Notes: generated by a model from the letters alone, not told the origin. A DNA stretch of 21,741 nucleotides from an uncultured Corynebacterium sp. (GCF_937999985.1 NZ_CALLDG010000126.1:1-21741), one strand, 5' to 3'. Positions 6,275-14,751 are shown, counted from the first letter of the stretch. Made by a program: numbers and translations.

Positions 6275-8065
6275 ATGAAGCTATCCACCCGCTCTGCCGA
6301 CGGTCGCCGTCACCTGAGCCTGCCCAGCCCCTTGGTTCCCATGACGCGCCCCACGATGCGCCAGCGCCTGCCCGGCAACGGCGAGCGCGTGGTCGTGATC
6401 GGCGCTGGGCTGGCCGGCCTCTCCGCTGCCCTGCGGTTGCGTTCCGCGGGGCGCGAGGTCACCGTCGTTGAGGCCGCCAACGCCGTGGGCGGTCGCTGCC
6501 GCAGCGAGCAGCTGACCAGCGCACACGGGGACTTCGTGGCCGATACCGGTGCCACCGTGCTGACGATGCCCGGCCTCATCGAATCCGCCGTGGCCTCCGT
6601 CGGCATCGACTTACGCTCCGAGGCCGCCGCCGAGCAGCTGGGTCTGGAACGCCCCTGGGCACCCAAGCGCCTGGCCCCGGCCTATCACGCACAGTTCGCC
6701 AGCGGCCGCCACGCCGAGGTCTTCGCCGACCGCGATGCGATGGTGGCGGAGATCCGCCGCTTCGCGGATTCCAAGGGTCTGGACCGCGCCGCCACGGACG
6801 AGCTTGCCGCCGGGTATTTGACCCACCGCGAATGGTCTCAGAGTGTTTTCAGCGCCAGCTTCGAGAACTTCCTAGCCGCCGACTTCGACGGTGCGCTGGA
6901 TCTACTGTCCACGCCCGCTGCGGCGTCCGACCTTGGCCACCTCGGCTCCCTCGGTGCCTTCGGCAGCCTCGGCAAGACCGCGGCACGGCACATCTCCGAT
7001 GCAGAACTGCAGCGGTTGTTTACCTTCCAGGCGCTGTACGCGGGCGTAGCACCGAAGAACGCGCGTGCGGTTTACACCGTCATTTCGCACATGGATACCT
7101 CCATGGGCGTGTTCTACCCCGGCTTTTCCATGAGCGACGTGCCGGAGGTCATGGCCGCGGCACTGCGGGCCGCCGGCGGTCGCATCATCACCTCTGATGC
7201 GGTCGAGCACGTGGACTTCTCGGAGGACCTCATCACGGGCGTGCGCACCCGCTCCGGCGAGTACATCGACTGCGACGCAGTCGTGGCCACCCCGGACCTG
7301 CCGGTGGTGGGCGAGCTGCTCACCCGTTCCGGCCGGGAAAGCGCACTGATTTCCCGTTCCTTCGCCCGACGCATGTGGCGCAAGGTCGCCCCACTGCGCT
7401 GGTCCCCTTCTGCCGTGGTGATTCACGGCAGCATTCCGACGGATGTGTCCGGCCGGTGGGAGTCCCAGCGCCACCACACCATCAGCTTCGGCGAGGCATG
7501 GGACGAAACCTTCCGCGAGATCACCGCCCCGCACGGTCGCGGCCGGTTGATGAGCGACCCGTCGTTGCTGCTTACTCGCCCGGCGCGCACCGTTGCCGAC
7601 CGTACCTTCGGCGGTGTTGTTGGGGGTGACGCCACGTCTCGCCGCGCGGGCGTGAGTACGGGCACTAGCACGGGCGCCTACGAACCGCTGAGTATCCTTG
7701 CCCCGGCGCCGAACCTGCGTTCGGCGGATATCGACTGGGAGAACGTCACGGATCCTTACGTCCAGGAGCTCCTGGGGGTGTTGGAGGCCCGCGGCTACAC
7801 GGGCATTACCGAGCACTTCCGCGCCGCCCGGGTGGATACTCCGGCCTCGTGGCAGGCCGACCACGGTTTCGGCGCGGGCAGTCCGTTCGCGTTGGCGCAC
7901 TCCTTTACCCAAACCGGTCCTTTCAGGCCTCGTAATGCCCGCGCGTTCGGCGTGGATAACTTGGTGCTCGCCGGCTCCTCGACCACACCGGGCGTGGGTG
8001 TGCCTACTGTCATCCTCTCCGGCGCGCTTGCTGCTCGCCGCATCACCGGCGGTGGTGTGCTGTGA
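6275..8065 (+). CDS. CrtI-family FAD-dependent oxidoreductase (phytoene desaturase-like)
   Basis: A 596-residue flavoprotein of the phytoene desaturase/amine oxidase superfamily. The N-terminal Rossmann fold shows GAGLAG (43-48), an acidic residue ending the second strand (E66) and GGR (72-74). The middle has the CrtI-type block FTFQALYAGVAPKNARAVY with SMGVFYPGFSM after it. The C-terminus has GSSTTPGVGVPTVILSG, the FAD/diphosphate signature of CrtI enzymes. It is longer than a typical CrtI (about 500) because of a 38-residue N-terminal extension and an insert rich in Gly/Ser/Thr near residue 455. The first ATG has GGAGG 7 bases upstream, so it is kept. It is translationally coupled to both neighbours. 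No phytoene synthase gene is here, so the substrate is unclear: a carotenoid precursor, or inferentially another prenyl lipid. Confidence 0.85.
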   Translation: MKLSTRSADGRRHLSLPSPLVPMTRPTMRQRLPGNGERVVVIGAGLAGLSAALRLRSAGREVTVVEAANAVGGRCRSEQLTSAHGDFVADTGATVLTMPGLIESAVASVGIDLRSEAAAEQLGLERPWAPKRLAPAYHAQFASGRHAEVFADRDAMVAEIRRFADSKGLDRAATDELAAGYLTHREWSQSVFSASFENFLAADFDGALDLLSTPAAASDLGHLGSLGAFGSLGKTAARHISDAELQRLFTFQALYAGVAPKNARAVYTVISHMDTSMGVFYPGFSMSDVPEVMAAALRAAGGRIITSDAVEHVDFSEDLITGVRTRSGEYIDCDAVVATPDLPVVGELLTRSGRESALISRSFARRMWRKVAPLRWSPSAVVIHGSIPTDVSGRWESQRHHTISFGEAWDETFREITAPHGRGRLMSDPSLLLTRPARTVADRTFGGVVGGDATSRRAGVSTGTSTGAYEPLSILAPAPNLRSADIDWENVTDPYVQELLGVLEARGYTGITEHFRAARVDTPASWQADHGFGAGSPFALAHSFTQTGPFRPRNARAFGVDNLVLAGSSTTPGVGVPTVILSGALAARRITGGGVL

Positions 8066-9726
8066 CGGCGGCCGCGGAGGGCTTTGCGGACAAGGCTCGT
8101 TCCTGGCTGCAGTCGGTGGGCTACAGCCGCGCTGTCTGGATGGGGCTTATCGGCAGCATCGTTTTGACAATCACCTCCCACAGCGTCGGCGCCGTACGCT
8201 CGCGCGGTGGCATCATGCAGGTCATCGGCCTGAGCTCCTTTACCTTCGGCCATGCAGCAGGCATGGTGACGGTTGTAATGTGGTTCGCCCTGGCGGGTAT
8301 GGTGCTGAGCTGGATCATCGTCGGGCGTCACATCCTGGTGCGCGGTGAGCCGCTGCATCGCTCTGCCATCGCCGCCTGGATCGGCCCAATGGTGCTGGCC
8401 GGGCCGCTGATGTCACGGGATATTTACTCCTACCTGATGCAAGGCACCCTGGCTCGCGATGGATTCAACGCCTACGAGGTCGGCGCGGCGGCCAACCCCG
8501 GCCCCCTGCTGTTCGAGGTCAGCGCCGACTGGCGCAACACCACCACCCCCTATGGCCCGCTGCACATGGGCGTGGGGCAGGCCATCACTTCCGTCACCGG
8601 CGATAACATCACTGCCGGCATTTTCGCTTTTAAGCTGCTCTCCATCGCGTCCGTGCTGGTGATGGCCTGGGCGGTAGCGAAGCTCGCTACACATTTGGGC
8701 ATCCGGCCGGACGTGGCCGTCTGGCTGGGCGTGTTCAACCCCCTGAGCGTGCTGCACCTGATCGGTGGCATGCACACCGAGAACATGATGATGGCTTTGG
8801 TGCTTCTCGGCTGCCTGTGCGCGGTGAAGCTGCAGCCGGTTCGTGGTGTCCTGGCTGCATCGGCACTGATCGGTGTGGCGACTGCCCTGAAGGCCACGGC
8901 GTTTATCGCTCTGCCCTTCGTCGTGTGGATTCTGGTCGCCCGGGTGGCAGGGGCACTGCCCTACTCCGCGGGTAAGGCCCGCTGGCTGCGCCTTGCAGAT
9001 ACGTGGCGCCGCTTCGGCACGCTGGTGTGGGCGGGGCTGGTCAGCGTGCTGGCATGCGTTGGCATGCTGGCGCTCGTGACCATCCTGACCAATCAGACGT
9101 GGGGTTGGGTCACGGAGGTCACCGGCAACTCCAAGGTCATCAACCCCCTGGCTCTGCCGTCCTTTATCGCCTCCTCGTTGGAGCCAGTACTGTCGCGTAT
9201 CAACGACGACCTGACTTTTAACGTGCTGGTGGATGCGATCCGCCCGGTCAGCAGTGCCCTGATGCTCCTCGGCCTGGTTGCCACCTGGTGGCTATTTCGC
9301 CATGACGAACGCACCGCGTTTACCGGCATGGCCGTCGCCTATGCGATCACCTGCGTGCTCAACACGGTGACGCTGCCGTGGTACTACACCGCACCCCTGG
9401 CGCTGGTGGTGCTGGCCAGCCAATCGCGCATGGTCATCTACCTCACCAGCGTGTTCTGCATGTGGGTCACCTTCATGTTCGACGGCGGCGGCAACAACCG
9501 CTTGTACGCACTGTGGTGGGTGCTCGCCTTCGCGGCGATCTTCGCCTGGGTGGTACAGGCCTGCCTGGAATTCCCACCCCGCCGCCAGCCGCAGGCTAAG
9601 CAGAGTCAGCCGCAGACACAGTGGGCTATAGAATTGCCATCGCTTGCGCCCGACGCATCACCTCGCGGGCGAGATGCCCGTGCAGAGCGTCCACCGGGCG
9701 CCCCGGCAGAGAGTCATCCTCAGTAA
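8062..9726 (+). CDS. mptA: Alpha-(1->6)-mannopyranosyltransferase MptA
   Basis: GT-C membrane mannosyltransferase that uses polyprenyl-phosphate mannose outside the membrane to elongate the alpha-1,6-mannan backbone of lipomannan/lipoarabinomannan. The 554-residue protein has about 12 hydrophobic segments, the acidic loop motif LMSRDIYSYLMQGTLA (D120) after the early segments, TTPYGPLHM, and the conserved GGMHTEN motif. The GTG start overlaps the crtI-like TGA (GTGA), so translation is coupled. The last 33 residues, low-complexity and rich in Pro, Arg and Glu, are encoded antisense to the conserved end of the neighbouring minus-strand gene. This looks like a lineage-specific read-through extension. 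Position equals M. tuberculosis Rv2174. Confidence 0.93.
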   Translation: MTAAAEGFADKARSWLQSVGYSRAVWMGLIGSIVLTITSHSVGAVRSRGGIMQVIGLSSFTFGHAAGMVTVVMWFALAGMVLSWIIVGRHILVRGEPLHRSAIAAWIGPMVLAGPLMSRDIYSYLMQGTLARDGFNAYEVGAAANPGPLLFEVSADWRNTTTPYGPLHMGVGQAITSVTGDNITAGIFAFKLLSIASVLVMAWAVAKLATHLGIRPDVAVWLGVFNPLSVLHLIGGMHTENMMMALVLLGCLCAVKLQPVRGVLAASALIGVATALKATAFIALPFVVWILVARVAGALPYSAGKARWLRLADTWRRFGTLVWAGLVSVLACVGMLALVTILTNQTWGWVTEVTGNSKVINPLALPSFIASSLEPVLSRINDDLTFNVLVDAIRPVSSALMLLGLVATWWLFRHDERTAFTGMAVAYAITCVLNTVTLPWYYTAPLALVVLASQSRMVIYLTSVFCMWVTFMFDGGGNNRLYALWWVLAFAAIFAWVVQACLEFPPRRQPQAKQSQPQTQWAIELPSLAPDASPRGRDARAERPPGAPAESHPQ

Positions 9727-10075
9727 AGAGGTAATCCAGGATCTCTGCGTCCGAGTAGCCGCCGTCGCTCAGCAGGGCGATCGCCCCGGGGACGAAGCGG
9801 TTCAGCTGCCCGTCCTCGTCCAGGAAGCGGGCGGGGACGTGCCGCACGCGGTCGATCTCGACTGCCAGCAGCTGCTTCTTGCCCAGCATGTCCATGACCT
9901 TGGTGACGACCAAGTTCATTCGCTCCGCGACTTCTGGTAGGGTCAGAACCTCTTCACCAGCGGGAACGCCGTTCACCGGCTCCGCGAGCACGCGCCCCTG
10001 CCCCTCCTGGCCAGGGCGTGCGCCAGAACGTGTAAAGGTGCCGTGATCTTCTGCGTGCTTGTTTTCTTTACTCAC
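9626..10075 (-). CDS. Rv2175c-type winged helix DNA-binding protein
   Basis: A 149-residue homologue, by motif and position, of M. tuberculosis Rv2175c, a DNA-binding protein phosphorylated by PknL at an N-terminal threonine. The core runs from about residue 45: LTLPEVAERMNLVVTKVMDML is the helix-turn-helix, then a wing (KQLLAVEIDRVRHVPARF), then IALLSDGGYSDAEILDYLFTEDDSLPGRPVDALHGHLAREVMRRAQAMA, the strongly conserved C-terminus. The N-terminal 40 residues are polar and disordered, with candidate phospho-threonines T13 and T15. The GTG at 10075 is preferred because TACAGT ends 7 bases upstream, giving a leaderless start; an in-frame GTG at 10084 overlaps that hexamer and has no Shine-Dalgarno sequence. 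It is divergent from pknL, as in mycobacteria, and its 3' end overlaps mptA by 101 bases. Confidence 0.88.
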   Translation of the reverse strand: MSKENKHAEDHGTFTRSGARPGQEGQGRVLAEPVNGVPAGEEVLTLPEVAERMNLVVTKVMDMLGKKQLLAVEIDRVRHVPARFLDEDGQLNRFVPGAIALLSDGGYSDAEILDYLFTEDDSLPGRPVDALHGHLAREVMRRAQAMAIL

Positions 10076-10082
10076 GGTGGCC

Positions 10083-10115
10083 ACTGTAGCGCGTGGGCGT
10101 CAATAAGAGTCAATA
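10083..10115 (-). promoter_or_regulatory. Candidate promoter of the Rv2175c-like gene with 10-bp direct repeat
   Basis: TTGACT (10113-10108), 19 bases, then TACAGT (10088-10083) on the minus strand. GTCAATA occurs twice at 10-bp spacing on the plus strand (10099-10105, 10109-10115), overlapping the -35 region. That is a possible operator, perhaps for the encoded protein itself (inference). Confidence 0.4.
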
Positions 10116-10147
10116 GGAAACGAGTAGGGCGCGCACCAGGCTGAACG

Positions 10148-10173
10148 TATAATGACACGAGTACCACTAGAAT
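10148..10173 (+). promoter_or_regulatory. Candidate pknL promoter elements
   Basis: A perfect -10 TATAAT (10148-10153) and a second TAGAAT (10168-10173) lie 108-133 bases before the pknL start. No clear -35 was found for either. The leader also holds a tandem repeat, AACCGCTAGA at 10240-10249 and 10251-10260. Confidence 0.4.
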
Positions 10174-10280
10174 AATTGCGTAACACTGAGCACAACTACG
10201 CGCAAGAGCATCTCTTGTAACCCCACGCTTAGACCGAAAAACCGCTAGACAACCGCTAGAAAACGAGGCTGAAACTAGAC

Positions 10281-12608
10281 GTGAGCGAGCTACACCCCGG
10301 AGACCTGCTGGAGTGGCGCTACCGCATCGGCGCCCAGATCGCCCGCGGTGGCATGTCCACAGTCTATGCAGCCATCGATACGCGCCTGGACCGCGAGGTG
10401 GCGGTCAAGGTGATGGATCCGACGCTCGCCCGCGAACCCGCCTTCCGCACCCGCTTCGAGCGCGAGGCCCGCGCGGTGGCGAAGCTCAGCGACCCGTCAC
10501 TCGTGAATGTCTTCGACCAGGGCGTGGACGACGACTATGTCTTCCTGGTGATGGAGCTGGTCGAAGGCGGATCGCTCCGGGAACTGCTAAAAGAGCGTGG
10601 CCCCATGCCGCCCCACGCCGCCATCGCCGTGATGCGGCCGGTGCTCACCGCGCTATCGATCGCCCATGCCAAGGGTATGATCCACCGCGACATCAAGCCG
10701 GACAACGTACTGATCAGCGACCGGAACCAGGTCAAGCTCGCGGACTTCGGGCTGGTGCGCGCCATCAACAAGGCGATGGGCGACCCCACGAACGCCACTA
10801 CTTCCGTCAACGGACAGGTCATCGGCACCGTCGGCTACCTCTCCCCAGAGCAGGTGCGCGGCGAGAACCTGACCCAGGCCAGCGACGTGTACTCCGCCGG
10901 CGTCCTGCTATTCGAGCTGCTCACCGGGCGCACGCCTTTCAAGGGCGGAACGCACATCGAGACAGCCATGGCGCGCATCAACCGCCCCGTGCCCGCCCCC
11001 AGCACACTGATGCCGGACATTCCACCGGAGATCGACGAGCTGGTCTTGCGCGCTTGCCACCGCGACCCCACGCAACGCTTCGTAGACGGCGCCGAGTTCC
11101 TGGAAGCCGTAGAGCAGGCCGCCGAGGACCTCGACGTGCCCGATTTCCAGGTGCCTGCCCCCACCGAGTCCGCCGTGCGCCACGCATTGGCGGGAACCGA
11201 CTTCGGCGAGCGCACCCCGTGGGACGACGAATCCATGTCCACCCGCGCGGTCGTCCTGCCCCAGGAGGATCGCGCCCGGCCGGGGACGCACCACACCGCC
11301 GTCACGCAATTCCAGCCGGAAAGCCGACCGGGGTACGCGGAGCGGCCGGGCGAACCGGGCCCGGGGGTGCTCCCCCACAACGCCAACGCCCCGCACACCA
11401 ACCCGACGCGCACGCAACACCAGCCGCACGCGCCGTATGCACAGCACGGCCTGGCGCCGCATAACCCGGCGCCGCACGCGCAAAACCGTCACGCACCGCA
11501 CCGCCCGGGGCCAGCACGGCAGGCGCCGAAGCTCAGCAACAAGTCCCCGATGGCGACGGTCTTCTGGATCGTCCTCCTCATCGCCCTGGTCATTGGCATG
11601 GCTCTGGGCGGCTGGTGGTTCACCACGGGCCGCTACGGCGAGATCCCGACTGTCATCGGCATGGATAAAGCCACCGCGCAGGCCACCGTCGAGGAAGCCG
11701 GCTTCAGCTCCACCCTGGACGAGCGCTACGACAACCAGGCGGAGAAAAACACCGTCATGGGCACCGATCCCGCCAAGGGGCAGAAAGCCGTGCGGGGCTC
11801 CGAGGTGGCGGTGCTGCTTTCCCTTGGCAAGCCGACGGTGCCGGACCCGGGCACCAACTCGAGCCTGCAGTATTACACGAATAAGCTCACCGACCGCACG
11901 CTCAAGGTGAAGAAGGGCGACGATGTCTACTCCGACAAGATCGCAAAAGGCCACGTCGCGGAGGTTCAACCCGCCGCCGGAAGCGAGGTGAACACCGGCT
12001 CCACCGTCGAGGTGCGCATGAGCAAGGGCAAGCGCCCCGTCACCGTGCCTGGCGTGAAGGGCCAGGAGCGCGACCGTGCGAAGAAGACCCTGGAAAAGGC
12101 TGGCTTGCAGGTCGCCGAGGAAACCGAGGAGTTCAACAAGGACATCCCCGCCGGCCAGGCCATCCGCACCGACCCGAAGGAAGGCGCGGAGGTCGAGTCC
12201 GGCACGGAGGTTACCCTGGTGCTCTCGAACGCCATCGAGGTGCCGGACGTTAAGGGTCTTTCTGTTGATGACGCCCGTAAGGCTCTGCGGGAGGCCGGCC
12301 TCAACCCGGTCGATGGCGACCCCGTGGAGGACTCTTCCGAGGATTCCGGCGACGTTGCAGAGCAATCGCCTGGCGCAGGGGAACTATTGGATCCGTCGAA
12401 GAACACGGACGTGGAGATCCGCGAGTCCACATCCCAGCGCGTGCCGTGGGTTCTGGGCCTCACTGGGGAAAGGGCTCGGGAGAAGCTGGAGGACGCGGGC
12501 TTCGAGGTGGAGATCAAGGGGGATCCCAACGGCTTGGTTCTGGGTCAATCCCCCGGCCCCAGCTCTCGTAGCCACCGCGGTGCCGTGGTCACGCTGACCA
12601 CGGTCTAA
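10281..12608 (+). CDS. pknL: Serine/threonine protein kinase PknL with PASTA domains
   Basis: Transmembrane Hanks-type kinase, 775 residues. The kinase domain (about 13-275) has the glycine loop ARGGMSTVY, catalytic lysine K43 in VAVKVM, HRDIKPDN (D137), DFG (155-157) and a Thr-rich activation loop (T170-T174 and T183). A flexible stretch of about 145 residues follows with 11 histidines (H337-H407). One transmembrane helix (425-447) then leads to five extracellular PASTA repeats starting near 454, 518, 585, 651 and 718; the second is degenerate. PASTA domains bind muropeptides or peptidoglycan. M. tuberculosis PknL lacks them, whereas corynebacterial PknL has them. The divergent Rv2175c-like gene encodes the presumed substrate. 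The GTG start has only a distant GAGG. Confidence 0.95.
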   Translation: MSELHPGDLLEWRYRIGAQIARGGMSTVYAAIDTRLDREVAVKVMDPTLAREPAFRTRFEREARAVAKLSDPSLVNVFDQGVDDDYVFLVMELVEGGSLRELLKERGPMPPHAAIAVMRPVLTALSIAHAKGMIHRDIKPDNVLISDRNQVKLADFGLVRAINKAMGDPTNATTSVNGQVIGTVGYLSPEQVRGENLTQASDVYSAGVLLFELLTGRTPFKGGTHIETAMARINRPVPAPSTLMPDIPPEIDELVLRACHRDPTQRFVDGAEFLEAVEQAAEDLDVPDFQVPAPTESAVRHALAGTDFGERTPWDDESMSTRAVVLPQEDRARPGTHHTAVTQFQPESRPGYAERPGEPGPGVLPHNANAPHTNPTRTQHQPHAPYAQHGLAPHNPAPHAQNRHAPHRPGPARQAPKLSNKSPMATVFWIVLLIALVIGMALGGWWFTTGRYGEIPTVIGMDKATAQATVEEAGFSSTLDERYDNQAEKNTVMGTDPAKGQKAVRGSEVAVLLSLGKPTVPDPGTNSSLQYYTNKLTDRTLKVKKGDDVYSDKIAKGHVAEVQPAAGSEVNTGSTVEVRMSKGKRPVTVPGVKGQERDRAKKTLEKAGLQVAEETEEFNKDIPAGQAIRTDPKEGAEVESGTEVTLVLSNAIEVPDVKGLSVDDARKALREAGLNPVDGDPVEDSSEDSGDVAEQSPGAGELLDPSKNTDVEIRESTSQRVPWVLGLTGERAREKLEDAGFEVEIKGDPNGLVLGQSPGPSSRSHRGAVVTLTTV

Positions 12609-12673
12609 AAGCTCGCGCGCTAAAGGCTCGTGCGCGGCCGGCGCGTGCACGCAGGCTGGGCGCTGGCTTGGGC

Positions 12674-12705
12674 GCGCCCGGGGGCGGATACCGGCGTCCG
12701 GGCGC
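12674..12705. terminator. GC-rich hairpin between convergent pknL and aroG
   Basis: GCGCCCGG (12674-12681) and CCGGGCGC (12698-12705) form an 8-bp stem with a 16-base loop. A 10-bp palindrome GGGCGCGCCC (12670-12679) overlaps the left arm, so alternative folds are possible. No T-run follows, so a Rho-independent terminator is uncertain. Confidence 0.35.
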
Positions 12706-12713
12706 TTAGCGCT

Positions 12714-14102
12714 TTAGTTGCGCAGCATCTCCGCAACCAGGAACGCCAGCTCCAGCGACTGCTGGGTGTTCAGGCGCGGGTCCACGGTGGTGGCGTAGCG
12801 CTCCGGCAGGTCCAGGTCCGTGATGGACTGGCCGCCGCCGACAACCTCGGTGACGTCCTCGCCGGTCAGCTCCACGTGGATGCCGCCCGGGTGCGAGCCG
12901 ATCTTGCGGTGCACCTCGAAGAAGCCCTGAACCTCGTCGATGATGCGATCGAAGTCGCGGGTCTTGTAGCCGTTGTTGGATGTGTAAGTGTTGCCGTGCA
13001 TCGGGTCGCACTGCCAGATGACCTTGTGGCCGGTGGCTTCTACTGCCTCGACGATGGGCGGCAGGGCCGTGCGGATCTTGTCGTAGCCCATGCGGGTGAT
13101 TAGCGTCAGGCGGCCCGGGGTGTTGTTCGGGTCCAGCTGGCGGACGTAGCCTACGGCCTCCTCCGGGGTGGTCGTCGGGCCGATCTTCACGCCCACCGGG
13201 TTGGCGATCAGGGAGGCGAAGCGGATGTGCGCGTCGTCCAGGCCGCGGGTGCGCTCACCGATCCACACCTGGTGTGCGGACAGGTTGTACAGCGCGTCGT
13301 TGCCCTCTTCGTCGTGGGCCAGGCGCAGCATTGCGCGCTCGTAATCCAGTACCAGCGCCTCGTGGGAGGCGAAGATGTCCGCGGAGCGCAGGCTCTCGGA
13401 GGTCACGCCGCAGGCGGACATGAACTCCAGGCCGCGGTCGATCTCTGTGGCCAGGGCCTCGTAACGGGCGCCCGCCGGGGAGTTCGTCACGAACTCGCGG
13501 TTCCACTCGTGCAACTTGTACAGGTCGGCGGTGCCGGAGTTGGTCAACGCACGGACCAGGTTCATCGCCGCGGAGGAGTTTGCGTAGGCGCGCACCATGC
13601 GGGACGGGTCGTGGGTGCGGGCTTCCTCGGTGGCCTCCACGCCGTTGACCAGGTCGCCACGGTAGTTCAGCAGACCGTTGGAGTCGCGGTCCGCGGAGCG
13701 CGGCTTCGCGTACTGGCCAGCGATACGGCCCATCTTCACCACGGGGGTGGAGGCGCCGTAGGTCAGCACGACTGCCATCTGCAGCAAGGTCTTAACGTTG
13801 CCGCGCAGGTGCGGCTCGGTGTTCGTCTCGAAGGTTTCGGCGCAGTCGCCGCCTTGCAGCAGGAAGGCCTTGCCCAAGGCCACGTCTGCCAGCTGCTTCT
13901 TCAGCTTCTTAACTTCCGGGGCCACCACGATCGGCGGCACGGATTCCAGGATCTTGCGCACGCGGCCCGCGTGGTCCGGATCCCAGCTGGGCTGCTGCTT
14001 CGCATCGCGGGACAGCGCGTCTTCTAACTTCTCCGCCATATCCGCGGGCAGCGGCGGCAGATCGGGGAGTTCATCTAACGGTGCATCAATAGTCCAAGCC
14101 AT
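12714..14102 (-). CDS. aroG: Class II 3-deoxy-D-arabino-heptulosonate-7-phosphate synthase
   Basis: First enzyme of the shikimate pathway, condensing phosphoenolpyruvate with erythrose 4-phosphate. The 462-residue protein is a plant-like type II enzyme: GGDCAETF with metal ligand C87 (the same number as in M. tuberculosis AroG), GRIAGQYAKPRS, KIGPTTTPEE, LITRMGYDKIR, VIWQCDPMHGNT, GGIHVELTGEDVTE and VDPRLNTQQSLELAFLVAEML. The ATG at 14102 matches the usual type II N-terminus MxWTxD and lies 6 bases after a -10 TATGAT (14114-14109); a longer in-frame extension is not supported. In Corynebacterium and Mycobacterium this enzyme partners a chorismate mutase, which is not in this window. It probably starts its own leaderless transcript. 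Confidence 0.97.
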   Translation of the reverse strand: MAWTIDAPLDELPDLPPLPADMAEKLEDALSRDAKQQPSWDPDHAGRVRKILESVPPIVVAPEVKKLKKQLADVALGKAFLLQGGDCAETFETNTEPHLRGNVKTLLQMAVVLTYGASTPVVKMGRIAGQYAKPRSADRDSNGLLNYRGDLVNGVEATEEARTHDPSRMVRAYANSSAAMNLVRALTNSGTADLYKLHEWNREFVTNSPAGARYEALATEIDRGLEFMSACGVTSESLRSADIFASHEALVLDYERAMLRLAHDEEGNDALYNLSAHQVWIGERTRGLDDAHIRFASLIANPVGVKIGPTTTPEEAVGYVRQLDPNNTPGRLTLITRMGYDKIRTALPPIVEAVEATGHKVIWQCDPMHGNTYTSNNGYKTRDFDRIIDEVQGFFEVHRKIGSHPGGIHVELTGEDVTEVVGGGQSITDLDLPERYATTVDPRLNTQQSLELAFLVAEMLRN

Positions 14103-14108
14103 AGGCAG

Positions 14109-14114
14109 ATCATA
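14109..14114 (-). promoter_or_regulatory. -10 element of aroG
   Basis: TATGAT on the minus strand ends 6 bases before the ATG, with no Shine-Dalgarno sequence between them. The -35 is weak (TGGCAA at 19-bp spacing). Confidence 0.5.
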
Positions 14115-14207
14115 CTGTATGTGGCCTGTTTCATTGCCATTTAGGTGCCTTTCAGCTGCGCGGAGCGCCACGGCTGCGGTCCTTGCGCTGAAGCCCCGAC
14201 GGCGCGA

Positions 14208-14720
14208 TTAGGACTGCAGGGCCTCCATGGACAGGCGGTACTTCACCACGTTGAAGCGGGCGTCCGCCAGCGCGTCGTGCGCGTTGCTCGGGCTCTCGGG
14301 TAGCCGCGGACGCCCGGCCATCTCCCACAGCTGCTTGAGCTCGTGGGTAAAGCGCGGCAGGTCGGAGGGCAGGCCCGTCATGTCACCCCACAGCTGAGCC
14401 AGTGCGACGTGGTCGTAGGCGCCCACCCAGGCCCACAGTTCGGGCCGGTCGCTGGCCTTCTTGCGTCCCCGGCCAGCACGCTCGGGCACCAGGAATTCGT
14501 GCAGTTTAGTGCGCAGCGTCGCGCGATCCATCCACGCCTTGTCGGAGCGCGGTGGCAGCAGCGGCAGCACGTTCTTCTTCACCCACTGCCCCGCCCGGTG
14601 TTCGTTGAATTCGGTGGAGACCGCGTAGAACTCGCGGCCGTCCTCGGCCACCACGCCGATGGAGATCAGGTCGATCGTGGAGCCGTCTTCGATGAATTCT
14701 GTGTCGTAGAAGTAGCGCAC
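14208..14720 (-). CDS. DEDDh-family 3'-5' exoribonuclease (Rv2179c type)
   Basis: A 170-residue RNase H-fold exonuclease related to M. tuberculosis Rv2179c, which was shown to degrade RNA 3' overhangs and is often annotated as polyadenylate-specific 3'-exoribonuclease AS. The N-terminal YDTEF supplies D6 and E8. WAWVGAYDHVAL supplies the second-motif aspartate. SNAHDALADARFN supplies the H148-x4-D153 pair of DEDDh enzymes. The start was set at GTG 14720 because MRYFYDTEF is the family N-terminus and TACACT (14734-14729) ends 8 bases upstream, again leaderless; the open frame extends far upstream into the neighbouring acyltransferase gene but that part is not homologous. It lies 31 bases after that gene and may also be read through from it. 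Confidence 0.92.
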   Translation of the reverse strand: MRYFYDTEFIEDGSTIDLISIGVVAEDGREFYAVSTEFNEHRAGQWVKKNVLPLLPPRSDKAWMDRATLRTKLHEFLVPERAGRGRKKASDRPELWAWVGAYDHVALAQLWGDMTGLPSDLPRFTHELKQLWEMAGRPRLPESPSNAHDALADARFNVVKYRLSMEALQS

Positions 14721-14751
14721 GATTGTCCAGTGTAGATCCCTTTGGCCCGCG

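Noticed and set aside
6902..7912. A 336-codon minus-strand frame opposite the CrtI-like gene
   Set aside because: It is an antisense shadow with an atypical His/Arg/Gly-rich composition and no start signals.
5144..8065. A complete carotenoid biosynthesis cluster
   Set aside because: Only a prenyl synthase and one CrtI-family gene are present. There is no phytoene synthase, cyclase or elongase gene in the window.
10908..12365. A 485-codon open frame on the minus strand inside pknL
   Set aside because: It lies wholly antisense to the kinase and PASTA coding sequence. It is rich in Arg, Gly and Ala with no domain, which is typical of GC-driven long antisense frames.
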